This document shows positions 56,301-64,000 of a stretch of 64,000 nt of DNA, one piece after another; position 1 is the first letter of the stretch, and each line of letters starts with the position of its first letter. Both the position numbers and the translations under genes were made by a program. The stretch comes from Bidens hawaiensis. Taxonomy: Eukaryota > Streptophyta > Magnoliopsida > Asterales > Asteraceae. Below the pieces are notes generated by a model that searched no databases, had not been told where the DNA came from, and worked only from the letters and a program-made list of their open reading frames with translations. The stretch covers positions 124,001-188,000 of the forward strand of contig JAIQDT010001741.1 in NCBI GenBank assembly GCA_021521415.1. The letters run 5' to 3'.

Positions 56301-57023
56301 TTTACATAGGCTTGCTAGTATTGGTAGGCCTTGGAATGTTAAAGAATGTGTGTATGTATATATATATTATAGAATGGCCAATATTTGGCGAATGTTGTAG
56401 TCGTCTCGACTACTGAATGTTGCGTATGCCTACTTTGTGTTTGCATGCGCTGAATGTTACGTGTTTGGGTTGTACGTTTGCTCGACCCTGAATGTTATTA
56501 TTGAATGTTATATATATATATATTTACATATATAGGAATGTACGTATAGAGATGTTTATGCGTAAGGATGATTATTTATTGAATATGATGACCTAACTGA
56601 TGTAATTCTGTTTACAGTTTTAAAACCGTTGGGATGATTTTTAAGACTTTTGTTACTTATTTTAAACTTGAACTCACTCAGCTTAAGCTGACTTTATGTG
56701 CATGTTAGTGTGAGTTTCAGGTTAGGAAGAGGATGCCTTATCGCTTGGACGTGCACGAAGCTACTTGGACGGTGAAGGGCATACGGGATTTGAAGATTTT
56801 ATTATTAAAACGTTTATTTTTAAAATTTTTTATTAAAGATAATTATGTTGGTTTTGGGCAAACTTCCCGGGTTTTGGGAACTTATTTTGTTATTTACGTT
56901 TTCCGCTGAATTATACTCTGTGATGCTCGTTTTAATAAAAAGAATTGTTTTCAAGTTTAATTATTTTTACGAGTGTTTTGAATGATTACCAACTGTGGGG
57001 TTCCTGGGGTTCGGGGCCTTACA
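53359..57023 (+). mobile_element. Solo LTR, family A, TSD GTACG, containing another solo LTR
   Basis: Starts TGTAACGCTCGC and ends CGGGGCCTTACA; GTACG at 53354-53358 and 57024-57028. It is related to 41181-43120 throughout (for example GCTAGCATGCACACCTAAGC and CACTCAGCTTAAGCTGAC) but more diverged at the start. Without the nested LTR it is 1982 bp (removing 1683 bp). The host frame continues on both sides. Confidence 0.9.
54539..56221 (+). mobile_element. Solo LTR of the Athila-2 family, 1683 bp, TSD TGCCC
   Basis: Starts TGATGTGTTGTAAAACACAC and ends TTAGACATACATCA; TGCCC at 54534-54538 and 56222-56226. Its last 377 bases match 57225-57600, the truncated 5' LTR of Athila-2, with some fifteen differences. 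TATA-like run (TATATTATATAAAAAAAAT) near 54785. It gives the full LTR length of the family. Confidence 0.9.
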
Positions 57024-57028
57024 GTACG

Positions 57029-57224
57029 GGGGTTAACACGAAGTTTATACGTGTTATTGATCCGACATGGCTCTTTAACTTATCGGAGTCTGATAATGAC
57101 GCACTATTCCATAATCAGATCCGGTTTGCTAACGTACGCGACTATGATCTGGCGATGCAGTTTCAACGCGTTGTACGTATCTACTATGCATTCAAGATCC
57201 ATAGCTGCAATGAATGGAGGACGA
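57029..57224 (+). pseudogene. Extra ORF of the copia element, C-terminal part
   Basis: Continues after the solo LTR with KFIRVIDPTWLFNLSESDND and LAMQFQRVVRIYYAFKIHS, which aligns with RVMDPMWLINCSEKDIDALY of the minus-strand copy at 33230-35640. It ends at the Athila-2 LTR fragment; the last part of the ORF and the 3' LTR are missing. Confidence 0.7.
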
Positions 57225-57600
57225 ATATCATTCAATCCGTTAGCTTGTTAGGCCTACAATTTGATTCAGACCTAGGTAGACGTTTTTCTCCATCCTAAGT
57301 TAACACAGTTAGTTCCCCGTTAAGTTTTCTATTTTTGTTAAGTTTTGTTAGTCAGTCTAGTTAGTTCAGTTAAGTATTTAGAAATCAAAAATCAATATAA
57401 TTATTATTCTAAGGTAGGTCTTGTCTAGGGTTAGTGATCTTTTGCGTTCTGACGTGTCCACGTGTTCGATACTTGGATTCCTAAGTCTATACTACTTACG
57501 ATCGGTACACTTGCCGGTTGTGTGTGGTTTTAGGATTTTCGTTTTAATATTAAAGCTTAGTTGTGAGGTTCATATTTATAGGGTTATTAGACATACATCA
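57225..57600 (+). repeat. Truncated 5' LTR of Athila-2
   Basis: Matches 55845-56221 of the solo LTR and ends TTAGACATACATCA. The first ~1300 bp, including the promoter, are missing. Confidence 0.85.
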
Positions 57601-57606
57601 AGTTTT

Positions 57607-57624
57607 TGGCGCCGTTGCCGGGGA
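57607..57624 (+). other. Primer binding site, tRNA-Asp, perfect
   Basis: TGGCGCCGTTGCCGGGGA, six bases after the LTR end; the Athila/Tat-type PBS. Confidence 0.9.
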
Positions 57625-57754
57625 CACGGTTTTAGGCGTTTTGAGAGCAATCCGAGTTAGGACTTATCTTTTGTGCTACTTGTAATTATTTTTTGTTTTA
57701 TTTTGCTTATTTGTTAGAATAGTTTAGATAATCTTATTTCTAATTATAGTATTT

Positions 57755-59065
57755 ATGCGACAGACTCGATCTCGTGGACCACCCGACACTGAAGCATTTC
57801 CCGAGCCATCGAGAAAGAGTTTCGTGAGAGACATCGTCCCGTTTCACCCTCGTCCACTTCTTCATCCGTTGACCCCGACGATAGGGATAGGATCATGGGC
57901 GACATTCCACCATCGAGGAGGACTGTTGCGGACCGAGCCCGACCGGCCAATGCTGGCGCGAGATCCAGCATCGCACCACCCGCCATTGGAGTTGCGACGA
58001 ACTGGCAGATCCCGTCGAACATTCTATTGCTCATTCTGCTCAGTTTCACGGGTTGCATCGTGCGAATCTGCGACACTTTCCATCTTGCGGGCGTTTTCAC
58101 TCGCTGATCAAGCGAGTCTGTGGCTCGAGTCCCAACCACAGGGCTCTATAGCTACTTGGGCTGCCATGCAGACCCAATTTCTGAGAAATACGATCCTCCG
58201 GCTAAGGCCGCTCGTTTGCGTAACCAGATACATTCTTTCCAGATGGAGGACACAGAGAGTTTTTACGAGACCTGGAAGCGGTTCAAGAATTTATTCGCGT
58301 TGTGCCCCAACCACGGCTTGCAAGATTGGGCGGTCGTCGAAAAGTTCTACAATGGAGTGACGTACGCGACGCAGAGTATGCTCGACACGACGGCGGGAGG
58401 AAATCTGTTGACAACAAAGGACCCCGATGAGTGTATCGCTTTATTCAATGGGTTAGCTATGAGTGGGTACCAGAGACCACCCGCCAGAGGAGGTAAGACC
58501 GTCGATTCCATCTCACGAGGCATGCATTCGATGGACATGACCACCGCACTGACGGCACAGGTCGAGGCGTTGGCGAAGATGGTGAAGGATATGCAGACGA
58601 AGAGCAAGTTGTGTGAGATCTGCAGGAGGGGCATGATACCGTTCAGTGCCCCGTCAGTTCCCAAGAGGAGGCCGTAGACTTCGTAGGAAATCGAAACCTT
58701 AATCCAAATTCTATCAATTCGTATATTCGGGATGGAGGGGAAATCAGAACTCCAACTGGAGGAGCGGCAACCAGTCCGGTTTTCAGCAGCGTCAGAGCCT
58801 ATTTCAGGATGCCGGTGAGGGAGCGAACAGTGGGGAGAAGAAGCCCACTTTGGAAGAGATGATGGCGCAAAAAACACAGATGCTGTCACAGCTTATGTCA
58901 CGAGAGGATTCTCGACACAAGGAGACGCAGGAGAAGCTTCGAGAGCACGAGCAGTTCATGAGGAATCAAGGAGCGTCGATTCAAAGTCTCGAGCGGCAGA
59001 TGGGAGAGATAGCGAGTAGGTTGAACGAGAGGCCGCAGGGTTCACTACCAAGTAACACCAAGTAG
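57755..59065 (+). pseudogene. gag: Athila-2 gag (frameshifted)
   Basis: The ATG at 57755 gives MRQTRSRGPPDTEAFPEPSR. A frame change near 57890 leads into RRTVADRARPANAG, and another near 58090-58190 into SLADQASLWLESQPQGSIAT and IHSFQMEDTESFYETWKRFK, with VVEKFYNGVTYATQSMLDTT typical of Athila Gag. The zinc knuckle starts CEICRR (58613) and has lost one base, which shifts the frame before its His and last Cys. A Met/Glu-rich coiled part (58850-59065) ends in TAG. Confidence 0.8.
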
Positions 59066-59089
59066 AACCCAAAGGGATTCGCTAAAGCT

Positions 59090-59889
59090 GTGACAACGAG
59101 GAGAGGTGCAGGGGCACGAGAGGAGCCCGGGATTCAGCAGAGAGGAGTAGTCAAGGAGCCTGCAGTAGTTGTAGAGGAGCAGGTGGATGAGGAGATTCAG
59201 ATGGAGTCTCCACCGGCCCAGATGCATCGGAGAAGCAGCCCAGGGAGTTCAGCACAGGCCGAGAGACAGCAGCTACCGAGTGAGCTGCCGAGAGTCTACA
59301 AGCCCAGAGTACCATACCCCGGAAGACTCCGCCGAGACAGAGATGAGGAGCAGAGTTCCAAATTTCTTGATCTTTTAAATCAGCTTCACCTTAATATTCC
59401 TTTCCTTGAGGCACTGACTCAGATGCCTAAACACGCGAAATTCCTCAAGGATATTCTTTCGAATAAGGAGAACCTTGTTGAGGTCGCTTCCATCCCATTG
59501 AGTGCTAGCTGTTCTGCTGTCTTACAGCGAAAATTACCGGAAAAGATGGCCGATCCAGGGAGTTTCACGATTCCCTGCATCTTGAGTGATGATACGGTTA
59601 TTCATGCGCTGGCCTATCTCGGTGCTAGCATTAATCTCATGCCGTATTTTGTGTATCGCAAGCTGGGTTTAGGCGAACCGAGGCCTACCAGGATAAGTAT
59701 CCAGCTTGCTGATCGTTCTGTGAAATACCCTTGAGGGGTGGTCGAGAACATGCTGGTTCGTGTCGACAAGTTTATCTTCCCGGTGGACTTTGTCATTCTG
59801 GACATGAACGATGATGATAGCGTACCACTGATTTTAGGCCGACCATTCCTTGCCACTGCACAGGCGTTGATCGACGTCTGCGAGGTAAG
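59090..59889 (+). pseudogene. Athila-2 aspartic protease (catalytic Asp lost)
   Basis: The linker LHLNIPFLEALTQMPKHAKF precedes the protease. The active-site strand reads ALAYLGASINLMP, with Tyr where Asp is expected. A TGA at 59732-59734 (CGA to TGA type) and a frame change near 59885 follow; [20 protein letters not shown] and [12 protein letters not shown] mark the C-terminal half. The family cleaves the polyprotein; this copy should be inactive. Confidence 0.8.
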
Positions 59890-62800
59890 TTGATTTTGAG
59901 ATTTGGGGATGAGAACGTCACCTTTGACGTTCGACAGTCACTGAAACACCCCAAGTCTGCTGATGACTCCCTGTACTTTATTGATACCATCATGGAGCAT
60001 GTTGGGGAGTTTTTCAGCGAGATCTGTGGAGGATCTGCCTCTGACACTCAGATTCTCGATAGGGACATTCCGGAGATTGAGATGGTTGCCATGACCGATC
60101 AGTCAACGGAAGATGACGCCAAGTCACATCACCCTGAGTCTGAAGTGTCTGCTGAGATCGTACGTGACGATCCGATGGACCGACCTTCTGTCGAGAGCCC
60201 CCCTCATTCCTTAGAGCTTAAGGATTTACCTGCCCATCTGGAGTACGCGTTTTTGGACGAGGAGGGGAAGTTACCGGTTATTTTCGCATCTGCTTTGACG
60301 GAGGTCGAGAGAGAGAGATTGTTGAGGGTGCTTCGAGAGCACAAGGAGGCCATTGAATGGAAGATTATCGACATCAAGTGTATTAACCCTTCGTTTTGCA
60401 CGCATAAAATCCTCATGGAGGATAATTATAGGACTGTCGTTCAACCGCAGCGGCGGCATAGTCCGAAGATGCAGGAGGTCGTGAAGAAGGAGATCATCAA
60501 ACTCCTTGATGCGGGAATCATTTTCCCCATTTCCGATAGTTCGTGGGTTAGTCCAGTCCAAGTGGTTCCCAAAAAGGGTGGCATGACTGTCGTCACCAAT
60601 GAGAGGAACGAGCTCATTCCCACTAGGACTATGACCGATTGGAGAGTCTGCATCGACTACCGCAGACTGAATGATGCCACGAGGAAAGACCACTTTCCTC
60701 TACCTTTCATTGATCAGATGTTGGAGCGTTTGGCAGGACAGCAATACTACTGCTTCTTAGATGGTTTCTCCGGGTACTTTCAGATTCCTATTGCTCCCGA
60801 TGACCAGGAGAAAACCATGTTTATCTGCCCATACGATACGTTTGCCTATCGACGTATGCCATTTGAACTTTGTAATGCTCCAGCCACATTTCAGAGGTGC
60901 ATGGTGGCTATATTTCATGACATGATCGAGGACTCCATGGAGGTGTTCATGGACGATTTTTTTGTATTTGGGAGCTCTTTCGATCTGTGTCTCTCCAACC
61001 TTGAGAGGATGTTGGCCCGATGCGTTGACACCAACCTAGTTCTTAACTGGGAGAAGTGTCACTTCACGGTACGCGAGGGCATCGTTTTGGGGCATCGTAT
61101 TTTGTGTGCGGGGATAGAGGTCGACCGAGCGAAGGTTGATACCATCTCTAATTTTCCCCCGCCCACTTCCGTGAGATCCATCCGGAGTTTTTTGGGTCAT
61201 GCTGGGTTCTATCGCCGGTTCATTAAAGATTTTTCTAAGATTGCGAGACCCATGACTAAACTCTTAGAGAAGGATGCCCCATTCGTGTTTTCTGAGCAGT
61301 GTATCGAGGCGTTTGATCTTTTAAAAGACAAACTCGTTAACGCCCCGATCATGATTGCCCCCGACTGGTCGCTTCCTTTTGAGTTGATGTGTGATGCGAG
61401 CGACTTCGCGGTCGGAGCGGTTCTTGGACAGCGGAAGGATAAACACTTCCACCCGATTTACTATGAGAGCCGGACCCTGAATGGTGCACAAGAGAGTTAC
61501 ACCACCACCGAGAAAAAGCTTTTAGCTATGGTGTTTGCATTTGACAAATTCAGGTCCTATCTTGTTCTGTCCAAGACGATTGTGTACACGGATCATTCTG
61601 CCATTCGTTATCTCTTTAGCAAACAGGATGCTAAACCACGTCTTATCCGATGGATCCTGTTGCTTCAAGAGTTTGATATTGAAATCCGTGATAAGAAGGG
61701 GGCCGAGAATGTGGCGGCCGATCATCTTTCGCGTCTTGAGGGAGCTGAGTTAGGAGAGCCGGGGGTCAGGATTAATGACCACTTTCTGACAGAGAGTCTT
61801 ATGTTTGTTTCGGCTCAGGATGAGGGTTTCCCATGGTTCGCCGACTTTGTGAACTATCTTGCTGACGGGTACTACCCGAAGATGTCTTACCAGCAAAAGA
61901 AGAAATTCTTTGCTGATGTTAAGTTTTACCTGTGGGACGACCCGTATCTTTTTCGTATAGGTGCTGACCAGTTGATCAAGAGGTGTGTTGACGTTAAGGA
62001 GGGATGGCAGATTCTTAGCCATTGCCATATTGGACCGACAGGAGGTCACCACGGTGCGAGTTTGACGGCAAAGAAGGTGTTTGATTGTGGATTTTATTGG
62101 CCTTCGATTTTTAAGGACGCGCACGCGTTTGTGAAGAGTTGTGATCGTTGCCAGCGTGTCGGCAACATCTCGTCGCGAAATGAAATGCCCCAGAATGCTA
62201 TTCAGGTTTGTGAGGTTTTTGATGTTTGGGGCATTGATTTCATGGGACCGTTTCCATCTTCGTGTGGGAACAAGTATATATTCGTGGCGGTTGATTATGT
62301 CTTGAAGTGGGTTGAGGCCAAGGCCTTACCCACTAATGATGCCCGAGTTGTACTCCGTTTTCTCAAGAGCCTTTTTGCTCGTTTTGGTGTCCCGAAGGCG
62401 TTGATCAGTGATAGAGGAACTCACTTCTGCAATGCGCAGATGGAGAAGGCGTTGCGTCGCTATGGGGTCACCCATCGGCTTGCAACCGCCTACCACCCAC
62501 AGACTAGTGGGCAGGTAGAAGTGAGTAACCGGGGTATCAAACGTATTCTTGAGAAAAAAATTGGTTCGAATCGTCGGGATTGGTCCGACAAGCTGGATGA
62601 CGCGTTGCGGGCCTTCCGTACAGCCTAAAAGACTCCAACCGGTTCCACACCGTTTCGGATGATTTATGGGAAGGCCTGCCACCTGCCTGTTGATTTAGAG
62701 CACCGTGCTTCTTGGGCCCTACAGAGGGTCAACTTCGATATGTCTGCCGCAGAGAGCACTCGTTTCCACCAGTTGCAGGAGTTAGAGGAGCTGAGAGATC

Positions 62801-63120
62801 ACGCTTACGCGCAATCATTTAGGTATAAAGAGCGGACGAAGGAACTGCACGATAGGAAGTTGGAGGGTAGCAAGCAGTTCAAGTGTGGGGATTTGGTTTT
62901 ATTGTATAACTCCCGGTTGAGGTTATTCCCGGGAAAGTTGAGATCCCGATGGTCGGGACCGTTCACGGTCACCGAGGTCTTCCCGTACGGCACTGTCGAG
63001 ATAGAGGATAAAGGCGGGAAGTTTAAGGTGAACGGTCACAGACTGAAGCACTACATAGGAGAGCCGGTGACTGATCAGACGGTCGAGGTATTCTACCTTG
63101 ACGCGCTCTCCGAGACTTAG
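59890..63120 (+). pseudogene. pol: Athila-2 reverse transcriptase, RNase H and integrase (one stop)
   Basis: Open for about 912 codons. [42 protein letters not shown] and catalytic FMDDFFVFG (near 60950). RNase [35 protein letters not shown]. Then [14 protein letters not shown]. Integrase: [11 protein letters not shown] and CDRCQR (zinc domain), catalytic Asp in WGIDFMGPF and ISDRGTHF, Glu in [11 protein letters not shown] single TAA at 62626-62628 (TAC or similar in relatives) separates it from the C-terminal [18 protein letters not shown] and [14 protein letters not shown] part, which ends at 63118-63120. All visible catalytic residues are present. Confidence 0.9.
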
Positions 63121-63892
63121 ACGCGATGGATGCACACTCGGGAGACTGCCTGAGTTGTAGAGTTTGTATTTATGTATTTGTGTGATGCTATATGTTTTCT
63201 TTGTTTTTTCTATTTCAGGTTGTTCCAAGATGAAACCGCTCGTACTCAATCTCCATTCGAGTCGGTCGATTTAAGGAGTATCCTATAAAAAATTGTTTAT
63301 TTCTTTATGTTTTTGTTTTCCGTATTGTACGCCGCTACATGCGAGCGAGTTTGAGTTTTGCAGGTTACATATTACGCATAGTAGCTATGGTGGCGTTTTG
63401 GAACAGGTTCTCCCGAGGTTGCGGCCGCGAATGAAATGCTATACGGTCGTTTGGATACTACTCAGCTGTTGAAGATTCTGCACACAAACCAGGGGAGTAA
63501 CCCGTTCTTTGTTTTAGTCTTGTATACTTTATTTTTATTTTCTATTTTATTTTTATTTTATTTTATTTCTTTTCCTTATATTCATCGAGGACGATTTCGT
63601 TCTAAGTGTAGGGATGGGGTTTATTTTACTTAGTTGTAGAAAGTTTATTGAAAAAAAAAATAAAAATAATAATAATAATAATAAAATAAAAATTTGAAAA
63701 ATTTAAAAAAATAGTCCCTTGAAATTTGTTTTCTCTACGTTAAACAGGAGATTATATTATTACTGAGTAGTGGTTATTTTATAAATTCTTGGTGGTTTCA
63801 AAAATATATATATAATAAATAAGAACAGTGTCCATTAGACCCGCACGCAATGTATGGTAACCGAACGATTTAGACTCAGTAATCGTGTGTCG
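63121..63892 (+). other. Post-pol region of Athila-2
   Basis: No env-like or extra ORF before the window end. TTTTTCTATTTCAG at about 63205-63219 is a good 3' splice site, followed by a short ATG frame of 14 codons, so a spliced downstream ORF may have been lost. CATCGAGGACGATTTCG and GTGTAGGGATGGGG (63583-63616) are the usual pre-module signature. A-rich and (AAT)n runs near 63645-63690. Confidence 0.5.
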
Positions 63893-64000
63893 GTAGGCTC
63901 AGCCATTGAGAATGAAAGGGCGGTTTGGTTGTTGACCTAATTGAACCTCTTAAATGGCCTGACTATAGTGGGAAACATTTTAGGGTTTTTGTTTGGCTAA
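63893..64000 (+). ncRNA. Conserved non-coding module, copy 4 (start only)
   Basis: GTGTCGGTAGGCTCAGCC and GAGAATGAAAGGGCGG match the beginning of the module at 27568 and, on minus, at about 14200. The stem-loop part should lie beyond the window. Confidence 0.55.

Larger units (their letters stand above)
35684..57224 (+). mobile_element. SIRE-like Ty1/copia element carrying three solo LTRs
   Basis: Order: 5' LTR, tRNA-Met PBS, gag, long linker, integrase, RT, RNase H, non-coding module, promoter-like region, extra ORF. Integrase before RT fixes the copia superfamily. The long element with a large downstream ORF fits the SIRE/Maximus lineage (inference). Without the solo LTRs (1940, 2794 and 3665 bp) about 13.1 kb remains. 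The 3' end and 3' LTR are lost at the junction with Athila-2. Confidence 0.8.
57225..64000 (+). mobile_element. Athila-2: Athila-type Ty3/gypsy element, 5' truncated, runs off the window
   Basis: Truncated LTR (376 bp), perfect PBS, gag, protease, RT, RNase H, integrase and the start of the 3' non-coding region. It has far fewer stops than Athila-1, so it is younger. The left joint lacks a LTR start and any target duplication, so it arose by deletion rather than by clean insertion. Confidence 0.85.

Noticed and set aside
58347..58889. Minus-strand 180-codon frame
   Set aside because: Shadow of the Athila-2 gag on the other strand.

Overview
This 64 kb window looks like a repeat-rich plant nuclear genome. 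I found no intact host gene, no rRNA or functional tRNA gene and no CRISPR array. Nearly every base belongs to LTR retrotransposons, their solo LTRs, or MITE-like inserts nested inside them. The element types (Athila-, Tat- and Tekay-like Ty3/gypsy; SIRE-like Ty1/copia with a long extra 3' ORF) and the style of the extra ORFs suggest a eudicot, probably Asteraceae. That species call is inference from remembered family resemblance, not a search.

Layout. 1-1474: LTR on the minus strand. 1475-6132: a decayed Lys-rich gag-like gene broken by a MITE-like element, itself split by a solo LTR (2047-5507, TSD ACCAC). 6133-29959: an Athila-like Ty3 element ('Athila-1') with two 1206-bp LTRs and TSD ATTAT. 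Its pol is cut at 11353 and resumes only at the integrase tail (23689). The gap holds a minus-strand element 3' end (11354-15204), an LTR fragment (15205-15955), a Tekay-like chromovirus pol with chromodomain (15956-19695), a scrambled LTR carrying a second copy of part of that pol (19696-21143), and another LTR (21144-23688). After the integrase tail come a palindrome cluster, a possible internal promoter and an extra ORF (25216-26671). 29960-33229: the gag-like gene resumes, then a foldback, a Tat-like integrase tail (minus) and two LTR-like blocks. 33230-35640: minus-strand extra ORF of a copia element.

35684-57224: a copia element with 5' LTR, tRNA-Met PBS, gag, integrase, RT, RNase H and a long downstream extra ORF. 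It is interrupted by three solo LTRs with exact 5-bp TSDs (41181-43120 AGATT; 44048-46841 TTATT; 53359-57023 GTACG), the last containing a fourth (54539-56221 TGCCC). 57225-64000: a younger Athila element ('Athila-2') with truncated 5' LTR, perfect tRNA-Asp PBS, gag, protease and an almost open RT-RNaseH-integrase frame; it runs off the window.

The most interesting signals are non-coding. (a) A conserved block with a compensatorily varying stem occurs in two Ty3 elements and in the Ty1/copia element. (b) In Athila-1 and in the copia element, the short-motif cluster found upstream of the LTR TATA box is repeated internally, ahead of a second TATA-like box, a 5'-UTR-like stretch with a splice donor, and the extra ORF. 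This suggests the extra ORFs have their own spliced transcripts. (c) One LTR family carries a tRNA-like A/B-box segment at a fixed position. All comparisons were made by eye; percentages and ages were not computed.
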